From Anaerolineae bacterium (GTDB taxonomy: Bacteria > Chloroflexota > Anaerolineae > Aggregatilineales > Phototrophicaceae), in contig JAJEFB010000047.1 in NCBI GenBank assembly GCA_022820665.1, positions 1 to 41,646 of the forward strand: DNA of 41,646 nucleotides, read 5' to 3'. The number at the start of each line of letters is the position of its first letter. Position 1 is the first letter of the stretch. Below, piece by piece: positions 15,642-22,727 of this stretch. The translations under genes were made by a program, and so were the position numbers. Below the pieces are notes generated by a model. That model made no database searches. It was not told the origin of the DNA and saw only the letters and a list, made by a program, of their open reading frames with translations.

Positions 15642-16844
15642 TCAAACTGGGATGGTCAGCGATTCGAGATCCCGCGGGTAATAGGTCAGCATCTCGGCGC
15701 CGCTGTCTGTGACCAGGACGGTATCGGAATGCCGAAAGCCGCCTAACTCGGGAATATATAATCCCGGCTCCACGGTGAAGACCATGCCGGCTTTGATCTC
15801 GGTGTCGTCGCCGATATCGAGAAAGGGACCTTCGTGATAACGCAAGCCGATGGTATGCCCGCTGTGATGTTTCCAGTAGGGCATGAGGTCGTGCTTGTCG
15901 AAATAGGCGCGTACTTCGCGATCGACCGCGCTGCAAGGCGTCCCCGGCTCCAGCGCCTCCATGGCGATCGTCTGCAAATTGACCATGTGATCAAACATGC
16001 GCTTCTGGTCCTCCGAGGGCGCGCCCAGGATCATGGTGCGCTCCAGCTCGCTGACATAACCCCATATCGCCGCGCTGGCGCCGGTCACCAGCACATCGCC
16101 CTCCTGGAAGCTGATATTGCTAGTCAAGGCGTGCGGGATGGCGGCGTTGCGGCCGATCTGCCCGCGATATCCGGCGATGGCGCCTTCGTAATACTCGCTG
16201 TTGCCGCGCCAAATCGGCCCGATGCTGTCCAGCATCATGAGCGTGGCCTCGCCGCTGGCGCGCTGTGACACTTCAACCTCGCCAATGCCGACCTCCGTGT
16301 ACTTTTGCAGCAGCATATGCGCCAGATTGCCCCATTTGCAACTTTCCTTCAGCAGGGCAATCTCCGCCTCCGACTTGACCATCATTTGGTCTTCGATAGG
16401 CTCGCGGCAGTTGACGATTTCGGCGCCGGTAAGCTGCGAGAGCGCGTCCCCGCGATAGCCGAAGATCCAGGGATAGCCGTCGCTGTCCGCGCCGATTGCG
16501 CCCTCGATTCCCATGTCCTGGACTAGATCAACCAGCACCTTCATCGGGTGTTTGAGATCGGGATATTCGGGGTAGTGCGCGACGCGGTCGATGATGGACA
16601 TGGAAGCGGCGTGTTCCAATTCCAGGCGCGGCACCAGCAGCGCCCGCTGGCCGGACCGGTTCATGACGTAAGCCATGGGTCGCTCGGTGGGGATGAAGGC
16701 GAAGCCGGTGTAATACTTGATGTAGTCGGCGTCGAAGAGCACGAGACCGCTGACGCCGAGCTCGTCGATTATTTCTCCCAGGCGCTCGTTGCGCCCGGCG
16801 TATTCGGCGTCGCTGATTTTGAGTTGGGTGCTTGTAAGGGGCAT
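15642..16844 (-). CDS. M24/creatinase-fold hydrolase with degenerate metal site
   Basis: The 400-residue protein has a Creatinase_N domain (about 15-150) and a pita-bread M24 domain (about 160-395), the Xaa-Pro aminopeptidase/creatinase/ectoine hydrolase layout. Of the five usual metal ligands, H330 (SGHTIGL) and E359 (TVEPG) remain. The two aspartate positions are V253 and E266 (VLVTGAS...GYVSELERT), and the last glutamate is S373 (GGFRHSDT). H238 (IPHAL) matches the catalytic base position. This pattern resembles the metal-independent creatinase and ectoine hydrolases more than a peptidase, so a small C-N bond substrate is plausible. GGAGG precedes the ATG by six bases. Its place beside dihydropyrimidinase supports a nitrogen-scavenging role. 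Confidence 0.8.
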   Translation of the reverse strand: MPLTSTQLKISDAEYAGRNERLGEIIDELGVSGLVLFDADYIKYYTGFAFIPTERPMAYVMNRSGQRALLVPRLELEHAASMSIIDRVAHYPEYPDLKHPMKVLVDLVQDMGIEGAIGADSDGYPWIFGYRGDALSQLTGAEIVNCREPIEDQMMVKSEAEIALLKESCKWGNLAHMLLQKYTEVGIGEVEVSQRASGEATLMMLDSIGPIWRGNSEYYEGAIAGYRGQIGRNAAIPHALTSNISFQEGDVLVTGASAAIWGYVSELERTMILGAPSEDQKRMFDHMVNLQTIAMEALEPGTPCSAVDREVRAYFDKHDLMPYWKHHSGHTIGLRYHEGPFLDIGDDTEIKAGMVFTVEPGLYIPELGGFRHSDTVLVTDSGAEMLTYYPRDLESLTIPV

Positions 16845-16943
16845 GGCTTGCCTCCGCTAGTGTTGTCTGAGTTTGCGGAGGATTATAACGCGAGCCCCAA
16901 GACAGCGATATAGGCGACCCGGGCCGCTCAGGCAGCAGTTGAA

Positions 16944-17513
16944 TCAGGAGAAAAGAGCAGCAAGCTCGAGACTGAAGCCGGGGAGTACCTGCTCGCCGGA
17001 GAGTGCGCCGTCTGCGCCGATGACTTCGCTTTGGATGATGCCATCCGCGTCAAGCCGGCAGACTTCCACGCCCTGCTTGTCGGGAATGACGATCCAGACT
17101 AGCTGTGTGCCATTCTGTAAATACTTGGGCAGTTTCTCGCCAACCCAGTCGCGCGGGTTGCAGAACGATGCGATTTCGACTGCCAGGTCCGGCATCCGCG
17201 CGGCATACTTCTTAGCTAGCGGATATTGTACCCGCTCCTTCCGAGTGAAAGCAGCGCTTGGTCCGAGCACAGTCCATCGGTCGTCAGGCGGGTGATAGCC
17301 GCATCGCGCGGTCGCCAAACCCAGGGATTCGCGTTTGTTCGCGTCGTATAGATGGAACCCCATTTCGGCTGCCAGCACGCCATGCTGGAAACCGGCGGGT
17401 GGGAATTCGACGAGTTGCCCGTCAAGCAACTCGAAGCGCTTGTCGTCATTCTCTGGTCGATGCACGATCTCCCAGACATCATCAATATCGTAGCGGCCCG
17501 GCCAAATCTTCAT
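16944..17513 (-). CDS. Uma2 family (DUF820) protein, divergent member
   Basis: The 189-residue protein keeps the nuclease-like core D109 (RMPDLAVE), E113 and K127 (VGEKLPKYL), followed by a conserved-type strand QLVWIVIPDKQGVEV. The N-terminal DKRFELLDGQLVEFPPAG block is the family entry motif. It belongs to a different Uma2 subgroup from the two other copies in the window. The ORF could start nine bases earlier with GTG; neither start has a good ribosome binding site, and ATG is preferred. It lies between the M24-like gene and dihydropyrimidinase on the same strand, as a probable accessory insertion. Confidence 0.82.
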   Translation of the reverse strand: MKIWPGRYDIDDVWEIVHRPENDDKRFELLDGQLVEFPPAGFQHGVLAAEMGFHLYDANKRESLGLATARCGYHPPDDRWTVLGPSAAFTRKERVQYPLAKKYAARMPDLAVEIASFCNPRDWVGEKLPKYLQNGTQLVWIVIPDKQGVEVCRLDADGIIQSEVIGADGALSGEQVLPGFSLELAALFS

Positions 17514-17579
17514 TGCGTACACATGCTCTAACCCGCCTAGTTAGTAATCGCTTTGGCGTAGGTGCTCACATTACGTGTT

Positions 17580-19058
17580 TTACAACACCGGCGCGTTCGG
17601 CTCCCGCGCGATGAACTGACCCGAGCCGTTGCTGCCCAGCCAGGCGTCGCCATCGACCAGTTTATTGCCGCGCTGGTAGACCTGCGCGGGCACTCCTTTG
17701 ACGGTCATGCCTTCGTAGCAGTTGTAATCGACGCGCATGTGGTGCGTCGCCGCGCTGATGGTATGTTCCCGCTGCGGATCCCAAATCAGAATGTCGGCGT
17801 CGGATCCCACGGCGATGGTGCCTTTGCGTGGGTACATGCCGAAGATGCGCGCCGGGTTTGTGCAGTGCAGTTCCACAAAGCGCGAGGGCGATAGCAGCCC
17901 GCTGTTGACGCCAGCATGCCACATCACCTTCATGCGGTCTTCCAGCCCGGGCATGCCGTTGGGAATCTTGGCAAAATTGCCTTTGCCGAGTTCCTTGCCG
18001 GGCCTACGATAGGAGGGATCTTGTTTTTCGTATCCGACCCAATCCTTGCCGCCGGTCCTCTCGTTCCACTCTTCCCAGGGACCGTGCCCGCCGTCGTACC
18101 AGAAATCGCAATGGTCGGTGCTGACGATCTGCAGCGTGCCATCGCGCACCGCCTGCCACAAGACGCCGTGATCATGCTTGCTTCGGATCGGCGGCGAGCA
18201 GACGTACTTGGAACCTTCGAATCCGGGCAGCGCCATGTGATCTTCGACGGTGAGGAAGAAGTACTGCACGCAGGTTTCGCCCATAACCGGGTATCCCAGG
18301 GCGCGTCCGCGCCGCAGCGCCTCGATGGCCGGTTCACAGGTCATGTGCACCACATAAAGCGGGCAACCGGTCATGCCGGACATGACCACAGCGCGGTTGG
18401 TCGCCTCGCCTTCGATCTCCGGCGGGCGCGACGAGGCGTGGTATACCGGGTCGGTTTTGCCTTCCGCCAGCAGCGCCGGTGTCAGAGCCGCCTCGACATC
18501 GCCGTTTTCGGCGTGGACCATGACGATCATGCCGTTGTCGGCGGCCACGCGCATGGTGTTGAACAATGTCGCGTCATCAATTTGGAAGACGTTCTTGTAT
18601 GCCATGAAGAGCTTCAAGCTGGTGATGCCTTCGTCGAGCATGGTGGGTATTTCTTTCATGACGGCGTCGTTGAGATCGGTGACCGCCATGTGGAAAGCGT
18701 AGTCGATCTGGGCGATGTCGCGCGATTTCGCCCACCAGGTTTCCAGCCCGTCGTGCAAGCTGCCGCCGATGGGCTGCACCACGAAGTCAATATGGGTGGT
18801 GGTGCCGCCGAAAGCCGCCGCCATGTGGCCGACATCGAAGTCGTCATTGCTGATGGTGCCGCCGAAGGGCAGGTCGAGGTGCGTGTGCACATCGATGCCG
18901 CCGGGCATCAGGTATTTTCCGGCGCAATCGACCAGGTCATGTCCGTCCCCGTCAAGGTCGCGCCCGATCAGCGTGATGATCTCGCCCTCGACCAGGACAT
19001 CGGCTTTGATCATGTCGCTGGCGGTGATGATCGTTCCATTTTTGAATACTGTTCCCAT
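17580..19058 (-). CDS. hydA: Dihydropyrimidinase/D-hydantoinase
   Basis: The 492-residue cyclic amidohydrolase matches the family length. All binuclear-site residues are present: H58 and H60 (DVHTHLD), carboxylated K149 (SLKLFMAYK), H182 (VHAENGD), H238 (VHMT) and D315 (STDHCDF), with the substrate-contact tyrosine in MAYK. It opens 5,6-dihydrouracil or dihydrothymine, or 5-substituted hydantoins, to N-carbamoyl amino acids. An extension to 19196 is in frame but implausible; GGAGA lies seven bases before the ATG at 19058. A dispersed palindrome (19094-19114) and an LLM gene remnant lie just upstream. Together with the beta-ureidopropionase at 21093 it forms the hydrolytic half of reductive pyrimidine degradation. 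Hydantoinase and dihydropyrimidinase cannot be told apart by sequence alone. Confidence 0.92.
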   Translation of the reverse strand: MGTVFKNGTIITASDMIKADVLVEGEIITLIGRDLDGDGHDLVDCAGKYLMPGGIDVHTHLDLPFGGTISNDDFDVGHMAAAFGGTTTHIDFVVQPIGGSLHDGLETWWAKSRDIAQIDYAFHMAVTDLNDAVMKEIPTMLDEGITSLKLFMAYKNVFQIDDATLFNTMRVAADNGMIVMVHAENGDVEAALTPALLAEGKTDPVYHASSRPPEIEGEATNRAVVMSGMTGCPLYVVHMTCEPAIEALRRGRALGYPVMGETCVQYFFLTVEDHMALPGFEGSKYVCSPPIRSKHDHGVLWQAVRDGTLQIVSTDHCDFWYDGGHGPWEEWNERTGGKDWVGYEKQDPSYRRPGKELGKGNFAKIPNGMPGLEDRMKVMWHAGVNSGLLSPSRFVELHCTNPARIFGMYPRKGTIAVGSDADILIWDPQREHTISAATHHMRVDYNCYEGMTVKGVPAQVYQRGNKLVDGDAWLGSNGSGQFIAREPNAPVL

Positions 19059-19093
19059 TTTTGTCTCCTTTTTCGGTTGCTGTCCTTGCCGAC

Positions 19094-19114
19094 GGGCGAT
19101 CCAGCGGATCGCCC
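19094..19114 (-). repeat. Dispersed GTAGGGGCG-type palindrome, copy c
   Basis: GGGCGATCC (19094-19102), a 3-base loop, and GGATCGCCC (19106-19114) form a perfect 9-bp stem, followed by CCTACC. The signature reads on the minus strand, the same strand as the flanking genes. Confidence 0.75.
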
Positions 19115-19134
19115 CTACCAGTGAGCGGCGATGG

Positions 19135-19215
19135 TCAACTAAAAGCCGGGATGATCTTCTCGCCGTATTCTGCCACGATGCGCTCGCCTTCACCACAACT
19201 CAGGTGAATGTTGAA
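19135..19215 (-). pseudogene. 3-prime remnant of an LLM-class oxidoreductase gene
   Basis: The minus strand encodes 26 residues ending in a TGA that match the C-terminus of the intact LLM protein at 19977-20972 at 22 of 26 positions (differences Y/H, M/S, E/G and T/S). Both ends share the residues ERIVAEYGEKIIPAF. Similarity fades upstream of 19215, and an in-frame TGA lies a few codons further on. The fragment lies beyond the Uma2 gene at 19245-19835, so that gene now sits between the remnant and the complete copy. This is best explained by a partial duplication or by an insertion accompanied by duplication of the LLM 3-prime end. Confidence 0.85.
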
Positions 19216-19244
19216 CCGGCTTACAACCTTGATTTGCACGATCG

Positions 19245-19835
19245 CTATTCAGCGGGAGAGGCTGGATCTCCCGCTTCAAATTGGATACCATCATAAATCT
19301 CCGCCAATGGCAAATCACAACCCAGCGCCGGCAGCGGAACGACGGCGTCCATGCCCGAGAATTTCTGTGAATGCCAGCCGCTTACTTGGCGCGAATGCGC
19401 TTCTACCAGCGCCTGAAACTGGTCAATGACCAGAACCACTTGCAGCGACTCAATGCTTTGATAATTGCGCAGCTTGTCGCCGCGGTCGTAATTTATTGTG
19501 GAAGGCGAAGTCACCTCGGCGACCAGCGTGGGATTGAAGAGGTTGATGGATCGCTCATCAAGTTCCGGTTCGCCGCAGACGACGCTCAAGTCTGGATAGA
19601 GATAACGCACGGGGCTGACACGGATGCGCATGGCGCTGCTGTAAAAGTGAAAGTCAGCACCTCTCAGTCGCAGTCCAAGTGCGAAACCAACTTTCAACAT
19701 TATTTCTGCGTGATAAGCTGTCCCGCCGGTCATCGGATATACCTCGCCATCAATGTATTCATTTTTGTATTCGCTGGCTTCATCGAAGGCGAAGTATTCC
19801 TCGACCGTCATCTGGCGGATGCTTTCGATTGCCAT
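19245..19835 (-). CDS. Uma2 family (DUF820) protein
   Basis: The 196-residue protein has the PD-(D/E)xK-like triad D82 (YPDLSVV), E107 (LVAEVTSP) and K121 (GDKLRNY), at the same numbering as the copy at 12074, and the block YKNEYIDGEVYPMTGG. An upstream in-frame ATG exists at 19862, but GGAGGG lies seven bases before the ATG at 19835. It interrupts the otherwise simple order LLM gene - dihydropyrimidinase and is flanked on its 3-prime side by an LLM gene remnant, so it is probably a mobile or laterally acquired unit. The biochemical role of Uma2 proteins is unproven. Confidence 0.87.
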   Translation of the reverse strand: MAIESIRQMTVEEYFAFDEASEYKNEYIDGEVYPMTGGTAYHAEIMLKVGFALGLRLRGADFHFYSSAMRIRVSPVRYLYPDLSVVCGEPELDERSINLFNPTLVAEVTSPSTINYDRGDKLRNYQSIESLQVVLVIDQFQALVEAHSRQVSGWHSQKFSGMDAVVPLPALGCDLPLAEIYDGIQFEAGDPASPAE

Positions 19836-19947
19836 GGTCTGCCCTCCGGAGTCCGGTGACACTTAACGAGCCTTGCAGTTTCAGTATAACCAATAATCTG
19901 ACGAATAGCTGAAAGGTCTTGACTGCGCATGACGAGCGACTGGATAG

Positions 19948-19958
19948 GCCGCCCCTAC
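19948..19958 (-). repeat. Half copy of the dispersed palindrome, copy d
   Basis: Only the CCGCCCCTACA arm is clear; the other arm (GAGCGACTGGAT, upstream) is decayed. It lies just downstream of the intact LLM gene, in the same relative orientation as the complete copies. Confidence 0.45.
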
Positions 19959-19976
19959 AATTTTTTCTTGAGTGTG

Positions 19977-20972
19977 TCAGGTGAAAGCCGGGATGATCTT
20001 CTCGCCGTATTCTGCCACAATGCGCTCTTCTTCGCCGCACATCAGATAGATGTTGAACTGCGTCACGCCGGCTGCTTCCAAGTCCTTGAGCTTGGCGATG
20101 TGGTCGTCGACGCTTCCCAAGATGCCAAAGGCGTCGACGATATCTTCCGTGATGAAGTCGAGATGGTCCGCGTCCTTGTCGGCGTGTTCCTTGTAGTCGT
20201 AACCCTTGCGCCCTTCAATGTAGGCGGTCAAACTCTCGGGTATGTCCGGGCTGTCCATGCCATAGCGCTCGACGATATCCGCCACATGATTGCCCACCAT
20301 GGCCGGGAACCAGCGCGTTTGTTCCCGCGCTTTGTCCATATCCCCGATCCAAACCGGCGCCGCCGACATGATCCCGTAATTTGACATGTCCGCCCCGGCC
20401 GCTTCACCGCCAGAGATCGCCTGTTCAGAGAACCACTTGACCAATCCCGGGTCTGCAAGCTGAATCACCAAGCCATCGCCGGCGCGGCCAGCGCCCGCCA
20501 GCGCTTTGGGTCCATAAGCGGCGATCCAGATCGGAATTTCATAGCCGTTCGCCCAGGGGAATTGCGCCGATGTGTCATCGTAGGCGACCTCGTCGCCACG
20601 GACCAATCCGCGCAGGACATCGGCAAAACGTTCCATATTGGCGACGGTCATGGGTTTCTTGCCCAGCATGCGCCGCGAGCTGTCGCCACGGCCGATGCCG
20701 ATCTCGATGCGGTTATCGCTTTGCAGAGCCAGCGTGGCGTACATGCTGGCTGCCACAGACCATTCCCGCACGCCCGGATTGGTCACCAGCGGTCCATAGA
20801 TCATGTCCTCTGTGTTGGCCATGCACAGAGCCATGGTCAAATAGCATTCGCGCCACAGCACGTGCGAATCGAAGAACCAGCCGTATTTGAATCCGGCGAC
20901 CTCCGCTTGCTTGCAGAGCGCCACCGTGCGCTTCGGCGAAATATCGCCTTTGAATGTGATGCCAAAATCCAT
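19977..20972 (-). CDS. LLM class flavin-dependent oxidoreductase (F420-type)
   Basis: The 331-residue luciferase-like barrel protein is of the group that uses F420 or flavin for hydride transfer. Typical features are the N-terminal MDFGITFKGD strand, the IEIGIGRGDSSRRMLG loop (about 88-103) and PIWIAAYGPKALAGAGRAGDG (about 147-167), which forms the phosphate-binding end of the barrel. GGGGAG precedes the ATG by seven bases. It lies between dihydropyrimidinase and beta-ureidopropionase. The canonical cluster would instead carry a dihydropyrimidine dehydrogenase, so this enzyme may supply the redox step. Alternatives are an oxidase acting on a side compound, or RutA-like ring cleavage, although it is not a close RutA relative by eye. 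Cofactor and substrate are inferred. Confidence 0.85.
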   Translation of the reverse strand: MDFGITFKGDISPKRTVALCKQAEVAGFKYGWFFDSHVLWRECYLTMALCMANTEDMIYGPLVTNPGVREWSVAASMYATLALQSDNRIEIGIGRGDSSRRMLGKKPMTVANMERFADVLRGLVRGDEVAYDDTSAQFPWANGYEIPIWIAAYGPKALAGAGRAGDGLVIQLADPGLVKWFSEQAISGGEAAGADMSNYGIMSAAPVWIGDMDKAREQTRWFPAMVGNHVADIVERYGMDSPDIPESLTAYIEGRKGYDYKEHADKDADHLDFITEDIVDAFGILGSVDDHIAKLKDLEAAGVTQFNIYLMCGEEERIVAEYGEKIIPAFT

Positions 20973-21008
20973 AAATCAACTCCCCAGCATAGATATCTCT
21001 TGTCGTGC

Positions 21009-21029
21009 GGGCGACCCACTGGGTCGCCC
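21009..21029 (-). repeat. Dispersed GTAGGGGCG-type palindrome, copy e
   Basis: GGGCGACCC (21009-21017), a 3-base loop, and GGGTCGCCC (21021-21029) form a perfect 9-bp stem, followed by CCTACATC. It lies between the beta-ureidopropionase and LLM genes and reads on their strand. It may act as a transcript hairpin between the two coding regions. Confidence 0.75.
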
Positions 21030-21092
21030 CTACATCTTCTTAGTGAATCTGTACGGGTTAGCCGCCGGCTAACCCGCTCATTGTAATGGTCG

Positions 21093-21956
21093 TTAACTTG
21101 TTGACACCGTATCCTGAACCAGCGTTTCGTACTGATCGGGACGGCGATTGAAATAGAAATGCCAGGTATCGCGCACTTCTTGTATCACATCGAGATCCAT
21201 ATCCCGGACGATCAATTCTTCGTCATAAGCGCTGCCCAGATCGCCGATGAATTGTCCCTTGGGATCACAGAAATAACTCTCGCCGTAGAAGTCGTCGTCG
21301 CCATGCTCTTCAATGCCCACGCGGTTGATGGTGCCGACGTAATAGCTGTTGAAGATTGCGTGCGAAGTCTGTTCGATACGCCACAGATGCTGGCTCAAGC
21401 CGCGCGATGTCGCGGAGGGGATGAAGACCATTTCCGCGCCCTTCAAGCCCAGTGCGCGCGCGCCTTCGGGGAAGTGTCGGTCGTGGCAGATGTAAACGCC
21501 CACTTTGCCCACAGCGGTATCAAAGACGGGATAGCCCAGGTTGCCGGGACGGAAATAGAATTTCTCCCAAAAGCCGGGCAGATGCGGGATATGCGTCTTG
21601 CGGTATTTCCCCAGGTAGCTGCCGTCGGCGTCGATAACCGCGGCGGTATTGTAATAAACGCCGACGCCGTCGCGTTCGTACAGCGGCACGATCAAGACCA
21701 TATTCAGTTCTTGAGCCAGTTTGCAGAAGCGCTCGGTGGTGGGACCGTCCGGGATCGCTTCGGTAAACGCAAAAAACTGCGGATCTTGCACCTGGCAGAA
21801 ATAAGGTCCGTAAAAAAGTTCTTGATAGCACATGATCTGCGCGCCCTGCTCGGCGGCTTTATGGCTGTAGTCGATATGCTTTTGAATCATGGATTCCTTG
21901 TCGCCGGTCCAGGTCGCTTGCAGCAACGCCCCGCGCACGATTCGCTTGCTGGTCAT
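21093..21956 (-). CDS. Beta-ureidopropionase / N-carbamoyl amide hydrolase (nitrilase superfamily)
   Basis: The 287-residue carbon-nitrogen hydrolase has the full catalytic triad E46 (CYQELFYG), K120 (YRKTHIPH) and C157 (YICHDRHFPEG). The motifs resemble beta-ureidopropionase and N-carbamoylputrescine amidase. It would cleave N-carbamoyl-beta-alanine or N-carbamoyl-beta-aminoisobutyrate to the beta-amino acid, CO2 and ammonia, the step after dihydropyrimidinase. AGGA precedes the ATG. A DUF5615 gene ends only 28 bases upstream, so any promoter must lie further away or inside that gene. The context with dihydropyrimidinase, an aminotransferase and MmsA favours the pyrimidine role over polyamine metabolism. 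Confidence 0.9.
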   Translation of the reverse strand: MTSKRIVRGALLQATWTGDKESMIQKHIDYSHKAAEQGAQIMCYQELFYGPYFCQVQDPQFFAFTEAIPDGPTTERFCKLAQELNMVLIVPLYERDGVGVYYNTAAVIDADGSYLGKYRKTHIPHLPGFWEKFYFRPGNLGYPVFDTAVGKVGVYICHDRHFPEGARALGLKGAEMVFIPSATSRGLSQHLWRIEQTSHAIFNSYYVGTINRVGIEEHGDDDFYGESYFCDPKGQFIGDLGSAYDEELIVRDMDLDVIQEVRDTWHFYFNRRPDQYETLVQDTVSTS

Positions 21957-21984
21957 GGATGGTTGTCCTTTCTCGGTCTTGGCA

Positions 21985-22323
21985 TTAAAGATATTCGAAA
22001 CGGTTTTCCATCATGTCTGCTGTGTAGTGCTCCGCCATTGCTGCGAGACTTTTGATCACATAACCGATTTCAGAATGCTTGTGAACAAAAAATGCGATTC
22101 CCGCGTGCGGGATGCCTGACTTGGCAATGTCAATGAAATGCTTGTCATAGGTGCACATTACGCGACCCACTGATGTAGCATATATGAGAAGCACCTCATC
22201 ATCTTCTCCAGGTGGGTGGGTTTGCTGCGCAGTAATCACGTCGATGCCACGCCTACTAAGTTGCTCGGCAACCGCAGCTTCCATGTTTTCGTCAAGGAAA
22301 AATCGAATTCTCTGGTTTGCCAA
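21985..22323 (-). CDS. DUF5615 family PIN-like protein (putative toxin)
   Basis: The 112-residue protein of the Mut7-C/PIN-like DUF5615 family carries acidic residues positioned as in PIN nucleases: D11 and E12 (RFFLDENM), D41-D42-E43 (GEDDEVLL) and D60 (CTYDKHF). It starts with TTG inside the 3-prime end of the DUF433 gene, overlapping it by 32 bases, the usual arrangement for this putative toxin-antitoxin pair. It would be a ribonuclease-like effector held in check by the DUF433 partner, though toxicity of such pairs is not well established. The downstream pyrimidine gene begins 28 bases after its stop. Confidence 0.85.
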   Translation of the reverse strand: MANQRIRFFLDENMEAAVAEQLSRRGIDVITAQQTHPPGEDDEVLLIYATSVGRVMCTYDKHFIDIAKSGIPHAGIAFFVHKHSEIGYVIKSLAAMAEHYTADMMENRFEYL

Positions 22324-22594
22324 AGCCTTCGGCTTTCAGTTCCTCACCTATACGAATGTCTTCGCGGATATCCGCATCAATCTCGTCCTTGTGTTCGTGA
22401 TAATAGGCCAAGGCTGTATACACTTGTCCAAGCGTGAGGCTGAAGCTTTCCGCAATTTGCTCAGGTCCACGGTTGCCATAACGCCATAATCGAACTATAT
22501 CCAGCACACGTATGCCGGTGCCGACGATGCAAGGATGGCCGCCTCGAACCTTCGGATCGCGGTAGATCAACTCGATTTTTTCTAATGTTCGCAT
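22292..22594 (-). CDS. DUF433 domain protein (putative antitoxin)
   Basis: The 100-residue protein has a single DUF433 domain: an N-terminal IELIYRDPKVRGGHPCIVGTGIRV strand region, then a helix-turn-helix-like part GPEQIAESFSLTLGQVYTALAYYHEHKDEID. The ATG at 22594 has GGAG six bases upstream; an in-frame GTG four codons earlier is less likely. The 3-prime end overlaps the DUF5615 gene by 32 bases, typical of this gene pair. The HTH-like fold suggests DNA binding and autoregulation. Confidence 0.85.
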   Translation of the reverse strand: MRTLEKIELIYRDPKVRGGHPCIVGTGIRVLDIVRLWRYGNRGPEQIAESFSLTLGQVYTALAYYHEHKDEIDADIREDIRIGEELKAEGFGKPENSIFP

Positions 22595-22727
22595 AAGAGG
22601 CTCCACTTCACTAAGTTTCGCGGTAATTGCTAAAGGTATAATCTCATCGAGAAGAAGGCGAATTTGCCAATTCTGACAAAACGTTTCTCCCGCGATATTT
22701 ATGAGATCTTTTGACTAATAAACCTAT

